A stretch of 64,000 nt of DNA from Hydractinia symbiolongicarpus (taxonomy: Eukaryota > Cnidaria > Hydrozoa > Anthoathecata > Hydractiniidae). The position numbers and the translations under genes were made by a program. The DNA lies in NCBI RefSeq assembly GCF_029227915.1, contig NC_079881.1, positions 12,997,501-13,061,500 of the forward strand. Direction: 5' to 3'. This document shows positions 43,640-55,275 of the stretch, piece after piece (within the stretch, counting starts at the first letter, position 1; each line of letters begins with the position of its first letter). The notes under the pieces are model-generated. The model saw only the letters and a list, made by a program, of their open reading frames with translations. It searched no databases and was not told where the DNA came from.

Positions 43640-46600
43640 TAGATCTTGTAGACTCCATATTAGGCCGTCAAAAGCAATATTACAGGCCTTAAAGGCACAC
43701 GTAGTTAGCAGCGTTTTAAGGGCCAGGTCTTATGGAAAACGACTTAATACATCGTAGTCCATTGAGATTGAAAGGATTAGACCAATGGCCACACGTCTGG
43801 GCACGTGGAACTACGTGATTTACGTGTAGACTCATTATTAGGACGTAAAAGGCCATATTGCAGCCTTGAAAGGGACGTACACGTAATTGATTCACGCCCT
43901 AATAAGGAATCTACACGTGAATGACGCGGTTCTACAGGCCTAGACATGTGAGCATTGGTCTATTCTTTTCAATCACAACGAACTAAAATGTATTAAATCG
44001 TTTTTCTGAGCGCTAGGCCCTGAGAAAGCTGCTAACTACTTTCACAGGCCATCCAATGCTATAAAATTGCGTTTTTTGGCGTAATACATGAATCACCTGG
44101 TTCCACGGACCCAAACAGGTTGCCATCGGTCTAGTCCTTTGGATCTCAATGGACTACAATATATTAAGTTGTTTTCTCTTGCGCCAGGCCCTCAGAACTC
44201 TGCTAATTACCTGTACAGTCTTTTAAAGCCTGTGAGATGGCCTTTTAGGGCCTAATACAGACCCTACACGGAAATCACGTGGTTTTACGGCTTAGATATG
44301 TGGCCATCGGTCTAGTTCTATCAATTCGAATGGACTACCATATATTAAGTGGTTTTTCTGAGCACTAGGCTCTAAGAACGCTGCTAACTACGTGCACAGG
44401 GCTTCCAAGGCTGTAATATGCCTTTTACAGATTAATAGAGAGCCTACACTTAAGTCACGTGGTTACACAGGCCCAAATAGTTTGTCATCGGTGTAGTCCT
44501 TTCAACCCCACTTTAGTACGATCTATTCAGTCGTTCTCGTGAGCGCCAGGAATTTAGAACGCTGGTAACTGTGGGGACAGGCCTTCAAAGTCTTTAATAT
44601 GGCCTTTTACTGCCTAATAGTGAGTCTTCACGCAAATCACGTGGTTCTACATGGCCAGACATATGGCGATCAGTTTAGTTCAATCAATCTCCATGGACTA
44701 CTATGTGTCAAGTTGTTTTTCTCCACACCTGGGCATTCGAACGCCGCTAACTGCATTGACAGGCCTTTAAACCCTGTAATACGACATTTTAAGGCTTAAT
44801 AAGGAACCTACACGTAAATCACATGGTTTCGCGAGCCCAGACAAGTGGCCATCGTTCAAGTCCTTTCAATCGCAATGGACTACGATGTACTAAGTCGTTT
44901 TCCTGAGGGCCAGGCCCTAAGAGCGCTGCTAAATACGTGGACAGGCCTTTAAAGCGTGTAATGTGGCCTTTTACGGCCTAATAAGGAGTCTGCGCTTAAA
45001 TCACAAGGTTCCACGTGTGCAGACAGGTGACCATCATTCTAGTCGTTTTAGAATCAACGGATTGCAATGTATTAACTTGTTTTCCTTAGCGCCAGACCGT
45101 TAGAACGCTGCTAACTAAGTGCACAGGCCTTCCAATGCTGTAACATGGTGTTTTTTGGCGTAATAAGAAGTCTATACATATTTGACCTGGTTTCACAGGC
45201 CCAAACAGGTTGCCATCGGTCTAGTCCTTTCAATCTCAATGAGCTACAATATATTAAGTCGTTTTCCTAGGCGCCAGGACTTTACAATGCCGCTAACCGC
45301 GGGGACAGGCCCTCCAATGCTGTAATATGGCTTGTTACGGCCTAATAAGGACCCCACACATAAATCACGTAATTCCACGTGCCCAGACATATTGGTCTAG
45401 TCCTTTTAATCATAATGGACTCCTATGTGTTAAGTTGTTTTCCTTAGGGCAAGGCCATTAGAACGCCGCTAACTACGTGTACATTCCTTCCTAGGCTGTA
45501 CTATGACATTTTACGGCATAATAAGAAATCTGCACGTAAATCACCTGGTTCCAATGGCCCAGACACGCGGCCGCTGTTCTAATCATTTTAATCTGAATGC
45601 ACTACGATGCATTAAGTCGTTTTCCTGAGCATTAGGCCCTAAGAGCGCTGCTAAGTACATGCACAGCTCTTTCAAGGCTGTATTATGGCCTTTTACGGCT
45701 GATACGGAGCCGACACGAAAATCACGTGGTTCCACGGTCCCAGACGGGCGGCCATCTGTGTAGTCTTTTCAATCTTAAAGGTTAGCGATGTATCAATTCG
45801 TTATACTCAGCTCCAGGCCCTAAGAACGCTGCTAACTACGTGCACAGTCTTTTGCAGCTTGTAAGATAGCCTCTTACGGCTTAATAAGGACACTGACGTA
45901 TATCGCGTGGTTCCAGGGGGCCAATCATGTGTTCATCGGTGTTTTTCTCTCCATCTCTTTAAACTACGGTGTATTAGGGGACACATTACAGCCATGGAAG
46001 GACTGTGCACATAGTTAGCAGCGTTCTTAGGATCTTGTGCGGGCCTTTAAATCGTGTAATATCGCCTTTTACGGCCTAATTAGGGGACTACACGTAAATC
46101 ACGTGGTTCCACGGTCTCAGACATGCGGCCATCGGTTTAGTCCTTTCAATCTCAATGAAATACGGTATATTAAGTCGATTTCTTGAGCGCCAGACTCTAA
46201 GAACGCTGCTAACTAAGTGCACAGGCCTTTAAAGCGTGTAATAGGGCCATTTACGGCCTAACACGGAGCCTACACACAAATCACGTGGTTCCACGATCCC
46301 AGACAGGCGGCCATCGGTCTAGTCCTTTCAATCTCATTGGAATACGATGTATTAAGTCGTTTTCTTGAGCGCCAGACTCTAAGAACGTTGCTAACGACGT
46401 GCACAGGCTTTTAAAGCGTGTATTATGGCCATATGTGGCCTAATACGGAGGCTACACGTTAATCACGTGATTCCACGAGTCTGAACAAACGGTCTTCGGT
46501 CTATTCGTTTCAATCTCAATAGACTTCGAAGCATTAAGTCGTTATCCTGAACGGCAGAGCCCAAGAACGCTGCTAAAAACGGGCGCAGGACTTTTAAGCG

Positions 46601-48122
46601 TGCCATATGTGTTTTTACAGATTATTAAGGATACTACACGTAAATCATGTGATTGCACGGTCCCAGACAGGCGGCCAATGGTCTAGTCCTTTCAATCTCA
46701 ATGGACTACGATGTATTAAGTGGTTTCTTGAGCACCAGACTCTTAGAATGCTGCTAACTACGGGGACTTGCCGTTAAAACGTTTAATATGGCCTTTTACG
46801 ACCTAATAAGGAGATTACCATGAAACCATGTGGCTTCACGACTCCAGACAGGCGGCCATTGTCTAGTCCTTTCAATCGCAATGGAATACGATGTGTTAAG
46901 TCGTTTTGCTGAGCGCCAGGCTCTAAAAACGCTGCGAAATACGTGGACAGGCCTTTTAAGCGTGTAATATGGCCTTTTACGGCTTAATTGGGAGACTAGA
47001 CGTAAACCATGTTGTTCCACGAACCGAGATAAGTGGGCATCGGTCTATTCCTTTCAATCTCATTGTACTACGAAGCATTCATTGTTTTCCTGAGCTCCAG
47101 GCTCTAAGAACGCTGCTAACTACGTGCACAGGCTTTTATAATGTGTAATATGGCGTCTTAGGGCCTAATAAGGAGACTACACGCGAACTATGTTGTTCCA
47201 CGAGCCCAGACAAGTGGCGATCTGTCTATTCCTTTCAATCTTAATGGACTATGTAGTAAGTCGTTCTCCTCAGCGCCATGCCCTAAGAACGCTGTTAACT
47301 GAGTGGACTGGCCTTTAAATCGTGTAATATAGCCTTTTACGGCCTAGTAAGGGGACGACACGTAAATCCGTGGTTCCACGATCCCAGACAGGCCGCCATC
47401 GGTCACTTTCTTTCAATTTCAATGGAATACGATGTATTAAGTCGTTTTCTTGAGCGCCAGACTCTAAGAACGCTGCTAACTACGTGCACAGTCTTTTAAA
47501 ATGTGAAATATGGCCTTTTAAGGCCTAATAAGGAGACTACATGCGAACCATGTTGTTCCAAGAACCTAGACAAGTGGCCATCGGCCTATTCCTTTCAATC
47601 TAAATGAACTACGATGTAGTGACTTGATTTCCTGAGCAACGGCCCTAGGAAAGTTGCAAGCTACGTGGACAGGTCTTTAAAGCGTGTATTATAGCCTTTT
47701 ACGGACTAATAAGGAGATTACACGTGAACCATGTGGTTTAACGAGTCCAGACAAGTGGTGATTGGACTAGTCCTTTCAATCTCAATGGTATACGATGTTT
47801 TAAGTCGTTTTCTTGAGCGCCAGACTCTAGAAGGCTGCTAACTACGTGCACAGGCTCTTAAAATGTGTAGTATGTCCATTTACGGCCTAATACGGAGGCT
47901 GCACGTTAATCATGTGATTCCACGAACCGAGACATGTTGGCATTTTTCTATTCCTTTCAATCTCAATGGACTACGAAGCAATAATTCGTTTTCCTGAGCT
48001 TCAGGCTCTAAGAACGCTGCTAACTACATGCAGAGGCTTTTAAAATGTGTAATATTCTAAGGCCTAATAAGGAGACTACACGCGAACCAACCTGTTCCAC
48101 GAGCCCAGACAAATGGCGATCG
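43640..48122. repeat. Satellite array, about 180-bp unit, left block
   Basis: About 24 diverged copies follow one another. Landmarks in each unit are agaacgctgctaactacgtg, gtaatatggccttttacgg, cacgtaaatcacgtggttcc, agacaggcggccatcggtct, tcctttcaatctcaatgg and gatgtattaagtcgtttt. The first one to two units (43640-43865) are in the opposite orientation, and a further inverted scrap lies at 45978-46035. Open frames inside are not conserved between copies. The unit has internal dyads around cacgtg and aggccttttacggcct. Confidence 0.92.
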
Positions 48123-48513
48123 ACGCCAACCTCGTTCCCAGGGCTTTTTGTCTCTCATCGGCGCTGCGCTTATTGATAGGTCTGACGAAAAAGGCGTTTT
48201 CAAAATGAAGTTGATACTTGCCATACTTTTAGTGCAGGCTATGTGAGAACTACCACAGCACTTATCAAGTGCAGCGAAAAAAATAGTCTAAAATCTGCCT
48301 GGCATGGTGGTGTTCCACCGATGGAAGAACTTCTAGGTCTTATCGACACCCTAGTTTCGTAATAACAATTAAAAAATATTTAAGCACTTGCGCCACTGTT
48401 CTATATAATTGCCCCCTATGTCTCATACCAGGACCCACTATGTTTAAAAATATGCCGTTCAAAAAGTGTACCTGAAAAAACTTTGTACAAATCAATAAAA
48501 TTGGAAATAGAAG

Positions 48514-50482
48514 TCATTCGTTCTTCGCATTGAAATTAGTTAAAAAATGGTTCTCCAACTGTTTGATGATGGCTAGTTTTTTCAAATTTAAATTATATTT
48601 TTGTTGTTCTTCATTTTTTTCATTCACAATATTAATGCCTTTCTGTGAATTAAGAAGGTGTAGTTCAGTTTCCCGCAGCTTTTGTTTCAAGTTTTCTTTT
48701 TCTATAGACAGTTTTACTTCGATTTGTGCTGACAACTTACGTAATTCGTTTCGGTATGTGTTAGGATGCTGCTTAAAGTTTTTTCTTGTGCTGTCATATT
48801 TTGTAACCAGGTCACATTGACCTAGTAATTTTTCCAGCATACGCCCAGTTTCACTAATTTCTTCTGTCTTTTTTTTTTACAGCAATGGTGCATTTCTTCG
48901 CTGCGTATGTTGAAACTGTTGAAGTAGTCTCCTCAGACTGTCGAGTTGAAATTTTGCTGATATCAGTCACAGATTTTTGAATTGGTGTGCTGGTTACAGG
49001 AGCAATTTCAGGCATTTCTTCATTTGGAACAATAATGGATGATCCTGTTAGATGGAAAACTGATCCTTTAGCAAGATCAGTGATATCAATTTCCTCACCT
49101 TTGGAAACATCCATGAAAGATTCTAAACTCACTGACTCAAGAATTTGATTTGAATCTTTTTCATTGGTAAGTATTTTATCTTCTTGCCTCATAGTTTGGG
49201 CAAAGCTGATAGTATCTAGCTGTTGTATAAATATTTCGTCATTGACGCAGATTTTTACTTTAAATGCGGGTATTCTGCCTGGGTTTTCTAAGCACTTTTT
49301 CCAACAGGTAGCCAAATATTCTTTTTCTGTTTTGATCGTATATTCTCTGAAGTGGTGAATACTTTTCAGGGTGTCAAAAATTTTTTCAGTGTCCAGGAAT
49401 TCTATACCACTGTCGCTTTCCTTCCAAAATTCTGGAATCAACAAATAATCTGCGATTCTTTCTAAGTGTGATTGGTGTAACCATGGTTTCTTTTCAATGA
49501 ATTGATATGGTATCAAAGTGTTGGTTGGTTCCTTAAAGTTTTTACTGTGCTTTCCAATTTTCTTTGACACACCAGCCTCAATAATGGTACTTGATGTGCT
49601 TTCCTTGACTTGCAATCTCAAAAAAGCATTCAAAATAACATTAGCTGGGTGGTGGTTCGATGTTAATGTGGATACTGTTTTCAAAAAATTGAAAATTCTT
49701 TCTTCATTTTCAGTGTTTGTTGTTGGACCGGAAAACAGCCGGTATTGCTCTGGTGCATGAGCTATCAATGAATGGAAATACTGCCCATATAACTTTCGTT
49801 TTGTCAATGACTTTGGACAGGTAATAATTTTTCTCAATTTTATTCCATGGAGGAATGTCACATTGTGTAAACGCAGAATGGATGTTGGTGCACGACAATG
49901 ATCGGGTCTGTACAGAATATCTTGTATCTCACAAGCAGTTGACAAAAGATCAATTACATTTTGATCGATCTTTCCATACAAATATTGTGTACAGTCAATT
50001 AAACATAATCTGTAGTCTGCACCACGTTTGGCTTCTTTTCCACTAAATGACGCGTTTATCGTTTGCTCTAACAGCTTCCGTTCACTTTTGTTTAGATGAT
50101 ACGGGAGTTCATGCAAAAGATTTTTAATGTGTCCACTAATATCATGCAGTGGTTCGCATGGAAGAACTTCATAATTGGCTAAGTTTAGCTCTTTCAAAGA
50201 AGAACTTGTTGTTTGGTACATCAAAGCTGGAGCACGTTGTGCACCCTGCAATGTACGATCAAGCAATTTCAAATAATCTACTTTTTTGGATTCAAATCGC
50301 AGTTTGACGTCACGTTCGTGTAAATCAGTAACAATATCTTCTTTCGACATGTTTTCAGTGTAATGAAGGATTTTGTTCATGATCTAAGTCATTTGACCTT
50401 TCTGCAAATAGTCCACAAGCCCAGCAAAAATAATGACCACCTTTTTTATGACCAGCTTCAAACTGGCATGCAGGAGAATCAC
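48514..50482 (-). pseudogene. Orphan mobile-element-like protein, C-terminal exon (two frame breaks)
   Basis: The exon starts after an acceptor (gccattatag) with GDSPACQFEAGHKKGGHYFCWACGLF, containing a C-x2-C pair. A one-base frame break near 50380 leads into a 508-codon stretch. That stretch has a SAP-like helix-extended pattern (MSKEDIVTDLHERDVKLRFESKKVDYLKLL), then CEPLHDISGHIKNLLHEL and EQYRLFSGPTTNTENEERIFNFLK. A run of ten T at 48869-48878 breaks the frame again, and the coiled-coil C-terminus (Lys/Glu-rich, 108 codons) continues to 48514. The order and motifs recall a large gene family in cnidarians and molluscs that I cannot name. Asp and Glu in conserved motifs might be nuclease residues (inference). 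Confidence 0.6.
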
Positions 50483-50599
50483 CTATAATGGCAAAGATTT
50501 GTTCATTATTATATATAATTATATTATTTTGTATATGATAGTTCAATTTGTGTTTTCCTGTAGTGAAATATATGAAAAGATTTGTATCATTTTCCTCAC
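50483..50599 (-). other. 117-bp intron of the orphan gene
   Basis: The donor GTGAGG follows ..ATATTCAAAG and the acceptor is ttatag. Joining gives MRIFKGDSPACQFE in frame. The sequence reads open without splicing too, but the spliced form fits the conserved motif better. Confidence 0.65.
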
Positions 50600-50752
50600 C
50601 TTTGAATATTCGCATAATGTCATTAAGTTCTACGTCATTGACAACTGTGACATTTTTCAAACAGTTTATTTCTTCCAAACGGTCCTCGCTATACATGATT
50701 TGTTGGTCGCTAGATAGACATCTCGCTAGCATATGGACTTCGGGAATTCGGG
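50600..50752 (-). pseudogene. Orphan gene exon truncated by the pogo-like element
   Basis: The frame reads IPEVHMLARCLSSDQQIMYSEDRLEEINCLK..VNDVELNDIMRIFK. At its 5' side it runs straight into the transposon end (aaaaaaaagtcggc) without a splice acceptor. So the transposon landed within or at the edge of this exon and separates it from the upstream exons at 56204-58903. Confidence 0.6.
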
Positions 50753-50890
50753 AAAAAAAAGTCGGCAAAAAATTTAGTCACTTAGCAAAAATTAGTCACT
50801 TTTTACCGGTTAATTTTTTTAATATTGGTCACTTATTGCCGACTTTTTTGACACCGCTGAATTAAAAGAGAACAAAGATTTTACAACAAT

Positions 50891-51568
50891 CTAATCTATT
50901 TCAATAACATCTTTATTAATGATTTTATCAATAATATTTTGGACATCTCCCGGCTCCTTCGCATTATCTTCTTCATTTTCATCATTTTTCTCTTCTTCAA
51001 CACTCCCTTCTGCCTTATCATTGTTAATAACAATATCAATTTCGTCGTCGTCACTCTCGCCGTCGTCATCACTTCCGTCGTTTTTTTTGTCTTCCTTCTC
51101 GCCAGTGTAATCATAGTCGTATAGGTTGTTGATAAAGTCTTTCATTAGAAAAAAAATTCTGTCTTCTTTCACTGTAAAAGTAAGTAGAAGCGGTACTTCA
51201 AGTCCTCCTGCAGGGATCGGGGACACTTTGTAGTTGGTGGAGAGCAATTGACCAGAAATACTTCCACCTTCTTTGATGAAATAAAAACAGTGGCGTGAAA
51301 TTTCCCTTGGAATGTGCCCAACAGTCATCCAGTTGTCAAAGAAATTATTCTTTATTTTAATGTCACATGCATAAGGATCACATTCTTTGGACGATTTGTT
51401 AGTCTCAATTTGTACTTGGACTTTTTGACCTGCTTCAGCATTTTTCCACGTTGTGTTCTTGTAAACATGATAACCTCTGGCTGCAATCTTTCTGTCGAAT
51501 GAAGGCATATTTCTACGAACATGAATCAACGAACTTGCCTTGTGAAAAAAATCAGTGCAAAAAAACAC
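50891..51568 (-). CDS. HIRAN-like domain protein with acidic tail
   Basis: The 225-residue frame is intact. Residues about 30-145 resemble the HIRAN fold: ARGYHVYKNTTWKNAEAGQKV, then CDPYACDIKI, TVGHIPREISRHCFYFIKEGGSISGQL and PAGGLEVPL. The family binds 3' DNA ends or stalled forks in Rad5/HLTF-type proteins. Residues about 155-215 are almost entirely Asp/Glu/Asn/Lys. The start could be Met-1 or the Met at residue 21 (51508, MPSFDRK), directly before the domain. It is divergent from the transposase with 188 bp between start codons, so both probably share one promoter region. A role in target choice or end repair is inference. Confidence 0.6.
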   Translation of the reverse strand: MFFCTDFFHKASSLIHVRRNMPSFDRKIAARGYHVYKNTTWKNAEAGQKVQVQIETNKSSKECDPYACDIKIKNNFFDNWMTVGHIPREISRHCFYFIKEGGSISGQLLSTNYKVSPIPAGGLEVPLLLTFTVKEDRIFFLMKDFINNLYDYDYTGEKEDKKNDGSDDDGESDDDEIDIVINNDKAEGSVEEEKNDENEEDNAKEPGDVQNIIDKIINKDVIEID

Positions 51569-51756
51569 GTTCGAACATTCGAATGCTTTCGAAATCTATC
51601 GTGACATAATAAGTTGCTCTCCACCTTTGTTGTTACGTTATAAAAACAAAAGATCGATTTCAATCAAGGAGCGAAGGAGGGACTTAAATCAAATTATGTA
51701 ACTTTTCTGTTTCATCACTTTATCAATCAAAACATTGATAAAAAAGAATAGCAACA
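51569..51756. promoter_or_regulatory. Putative bidirectional promoter of the pogo/HIRAN element
   Basis: The 188-bp AT-rich gap separates the two divergent start codons. No standard core motif is certain. The stretch gttacgttataaaaacaaaa near 51632 contains a TATAAAA-like sequence that could serve the transposase. Confidence 0.4.
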
Positions 51757-53229
51757 ATGGCTAAAGTACGAGATTTGAGAGATTTTTATAAATCTTCATC
51801 GAGAAGCTGTAATGGGAAATCTCCTGAGAAAGTACCAACGTTTTTAACTTCTGCATCTGGCACTGTTAATGGAGCAGAAATCAACGCGATTAATAAAGAG
51901 ATGAAAGCGTTTGTTCAACCAAAAACCAAAAAGAAATACTCATCAGTTCCAAGCAACATAAAGAATGAAGTTGGAGAATACGCTCTTTTGAATGGCACCA
52001 AATCAGCACTGGAGAAATTCAAGAAAAAGTATCCAAAATATACTTTCTTCCGAACGTCAGTGAATAATTGGAAAAAAAAGATTCAGAAGAACAAAAATCA
52101 CTCTGTTTCATCTACTGTACACGAGAAGAAAGGTAGGCCAAACCTCTTACCAGACGAACTTATGCTTAAAGTGAGAGATGTGATAACTGGAGTACGTCTG
52201 GCTGGAGGTACTATTTCAAGAAAAATGGTCATAGCAATTGGTAATGGAGTCGTCAAGGTAAACTGTCCATCAAAACTTAAAGAATTCGGTCATATTGTAC
52301 TTACAGAAGGCTGGGCTAGAAATGTATTGAAATCAATGGCATGGTCTAAACGAAAAGGAACGACCGGCAAAATCGAGCCAAGTGAACAATTTTTACTTGA
52401 AGAAAAGCTCACATTTCAACGACAAATTTCCGCTGTTGTCAGCGACGATGATATTCCTAAGGATCTTATATTAAATTTGGACCAAACTCCTTTATCTTAT
52501 GTGTCTCCTGGAAAATACACTTTCAATCCAAAAGGAGCAAAAACTGTTCCAATTAAAGGCATCGATGATAAGAGACAAATAACAGCTACTTTTGTTATCA
52601 GCATGACTGGTAAGTTTCTCCCGATTCAACTTATCTATGAAGGCAAAACAGAAAGATGCCTCACAAAGTTTGATTTTCCAACTGGCTTTAATGTTACATT
52701 TTCCAGCAATCATTGGTCAAATACTAAAAAATCAATGGAGCTATTTGAAGATATTATTTTTCCGTACCTGGATAAAGTCAAAGTAAATCTGAATTATCCA
52801 AAGGAGCAACTATCGTTAATAATCATGGATACATTCAAGGGGCAGGATAACGAAGCTGTTCTTCAACTTTGCCGAAAGAATTCTTGCAGAGTTATAATAG
52901 TGCCCTACAACCTAACAAATAAGTTTCAACCACTGGATATAACCTTGAACAAGCCAGCAAAATCGTTCATTTCCAATTGTTACAATGAATGGTTTTCTCA
53001 TCAAGTTTCCCAGCAGTTGGAGAAAGGCATAAGACCTGCAGATATTAAAGTGTCGCTTAATCTAACCGAATTAAAGGTGATGCATGCTAAATGGATTTCA
53101 AAACTTTATGAATTCTTATGTGCTCAAGATAAAATGATATTAAATGGCTTCAAAGCTGCTGGTATAACAGAAGCAGTGGAATCTGCTAATGCTGTCTTGG
53201 AAAGAATTGAAAACCCTTTTCGTTGTTAA
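51757..53229 (+). CDS. Pogo-type DDD transposase
   Basis: The intact 490-residue frame begins with a helix-turn-helix region (about 45-110: SVPSNIKNEVGEYALLNGTKSALEKF..FRTSVNNWKKK). A linker follows, and then the DDE_1/pogo catalytic core: D242 in LNLDQTP, D358 in IIMDTFKGQ and D394 in QPLDITLNKPAK. That is a DD35D triad with the NKP.K signature of pogo/Tigger enzymes. It would cut and paste the element by its TA-type ends. No introns or stops are seen, and an A at -3 precedes ATG (acaatgg). The gene is likely functional. Confidence 0.9.
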   Translation: MAKVRDLRDFYKSSSRSCNGKSPEKVPTFLTSASGTVNGAEINAINKEMKAFVQPKTKKKYSSVPSNIKNEVGEYALLNGTKSALEKFKKKYPKYTFFRTSVNNWKKKIQKNKNHSVSSTVHEKKGRPNLLPDELMLKVRDVITGVRLAGGTISRKMVIAIGNGVVKVNCPSKLKEFGHIVLTEGWARNVLKSMAWSKRKGTTGKIEPSEQFLLEEKLTFQRQISAVVSDDDIPKDLILNLDQTPLSYVSPGKYTFNPKGAKTVPIKGIDDKRQITATFVISMTGKFLPIQLIYEGKTERCLTKFDFPTGFNVTFSSNHWSNTKKSMELFEDIIFPYLDKVKVNLNYPKEQLSLIIMDTFKGQDNEAVLQLCRKNSCRVIIVPYNLTNKFQPLDITLNKPAKSFISNCYNEWFSHQVSQQLEKGIRPADIKVSLNLTELKVMHAKWISKLYEFLCAQDKMILNGFKAAGITEAVESANAVLERIENPFRC

Positions 53230-54033
53230 ATATTTACTTATTTTTCTCTGCTATTTGTATGAACAGTTTGTTGTTGTTGATTATGTTGTTTTTGATGTTT
53301 ATATTACAAAGATACCATTGTTAGCATTAAATTAAACAGTAGGAATTCAAAAGAACTTCTTTAATTTTCTTTCTCCTTTACCAGGTTTGGTTTTACAGGA
53401 TCATTATACACTAACTCTGTGAAAAAGCTCTCCACCAAATATGGTCATAAATAATTGAACCAATCATTAACCGAGAAATTATTTGCTTTTATCATCTCAC
53501 GTGGGTTTAAGAGAAAGCTATTGGTTCAATTGGTTCAAACTTAGTGTATACAAAGACATAATATAGCGGAGCTCCGCTATTTGGTGTATACTCCGTATAA
53601 TATTGCGGATGAGGCTTCATAAAACGACAAAGTCTAAATTTGATTAGAATCCCTGGAATCACTTTGGAAAGTCAAAAAACTAAAAAATTGGAGGTTAAAA
53701 AGCAATTCAAAAAATAAGCAAATATTACTAGTCGGTAAAAAAAAAGTCGGTAAAAATTTTCGGTCGGCAAAAAAAAATGTCGGTAAAAAAATTGGTCGGT
53801 AAAAAATTTAGTCACCTAGCCAAAATTTGGTCACTTTTTGCCGACTTTTTTTTTACCGATAAGGTATAACGATTATAAAGTTTTTCATCATAATTGCCAG
53901 CGAAAAGCGCTGGATGAAAGCCGTTCTCCACCTTACGCAATGCCTTAAACAATCAAATTGCGTTTTTCGTTTAAATAGACCTTTCCTGAATTTCCTAATT
54001 ATGTCAAACACAATTAATTAATTAAAGTCGATA
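53230..54033. other. Right flank of the pogo-like element and spacer
   Basis: It includes an 18-bp palindrome ATAGCGGAGCTCCGCTAT (53563-53580) and the repeated gtcggtaaaa/ttttaccgac terminal modules (53733-53858). No gene. Confidence 0.6.
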
Positions 54034-54176
54034 CTAAAAATGATCCTTATCCCTAAGTTCCTTAACAAAAGGTAGAACAAAAAACCTAATTTCGTAAATA
54101 TTTCTGTTCTGAAGTGCCTCAATTGCGAACTGAATATAGCCGAGATTTCTAAGAATAGCCTCGTTTTCAAAATAAT

Positions 54177-55275
54177 TGAATTTCCGCGCCCGAAGGCGTA
54201 GGAAATTCTTTAAAACCGTCGTTTTTTTCTTTCGGAGCATTTTTTGAGAAAAAATCGACCCTGGGATTTCACGTTCCTCTGAGAGGAGGATAGTATTGGT
54301 ATAACCTTGGGACTAACTTACTAACCCTGACCCAAATGGTCAAGCTCCCTAAGTACTGGGAAGTCATCTAAATGACGTTTCAGGCCAAAATTCGTATTTG
54401 TTTTCGACAAAATTTGGTACAGTTAACAAAAAAAGTATGCTGAACATAATGGTGACACCAAATTTTTGATTTCTTGTTACCTAAATGTCATTTTAGGCCA
54501 AAATTGGTCCAAAAATTAAAACTACTTTATTTTTGACAAAATTTGGTACAGTTAACAAATAAAGTATGCTGAACATGATGAGGACACCAAAATTTTGATT
54601 TCTTGTTACCTAAATGTCATTTTAGGCCAAAATTGGTCCAAAAATTAAAACTACTTTATTTTTGACAAAATTTGGTACAGTTAACAAATAAAGTATGCTG
54701 AACATGATGAGGACACCAAAATTTTGATTTCTTGTTACCTAAATGTCATTTTAGGCCAAAATTGGTCCAAAAATTAAAACTACTTTATTTTTGACAAAAT
54801 TTGGTACAGTTAACAAAAAAAGTATGCTGAACATGATGGTGACATTAAAATTTTGGTTTTTTGCCACCTTAAATGTCATTTTAGGCCAAAATTGGTCCAA
54901 GAATTAAACAACAAAATTTAGCAAAGTTAATAAAAAAAGTATGTTGAACATAATGGTCACATCAAAATATTGATTTTTTGTCAACTAAATGCCGTTTAAG
55001 ACCATAAACGTTTCAATCGCAAGACTTTCAACCATGAATGATAGGCTGTATTTTTTGTTAGCAATTTCTTTTAAAATGTGAGTTTATTATGACACGTTTC
55101 TTTTTTTTTTGCGTTTGTTGTAAGATATAATGTCACTTGCGTGCTTTATCTTCAGAGCTTTATGCACTAAACCCCTTCGAATGTTTGGCACGATAACAAC
55201 AACGAATTAGCAGGTTGTCATCAAATATTTTGGTAGCGAGCAGAAATTCTTAGAGCCCCCAGGGCTTCTTGTTAT
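54177..55275 (+). mobile_element. HINE-like element, copy 2
   Basis: It has the same ends and body as 12457-13745. It starts ttgaatttccgcgcccgaag, has about five tandem units of about 120 bp (54405-54960, three of them nearly identical), and ends with the stem agcccccagggct then tcttgtt. It lacks the SINE present in copy 1. Non-coding. Confidence 0.7.

Larger units (their letters stand above)
50750..53858. mobile_element. Two-gene pogo-like transposon with HIRAN-like partner (3.1 kb)
   Basis: Both ends carry AAAAAAAAGTCGGCAAAAA in inverted orientation (50753 onward, and ending about 53854), followed by subterminal agtcac...gtcact and gtcggtaaaa repeats that are partly self-complementary. Inside are a DDD transposase on the plus strand and a HIRAN-like gene on the minus strand, transcribed away from each other. 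The exact target duplication is not evident. Both frames are intact, so the copy could be active. Confidence 0.75.

Noticed and set aside
50896-51124. Frames on both strands over the acidic tail
   Set aside because: They are by-products of the GAT/GAA-rich low-complexity tail of the HIRAN-like protein.
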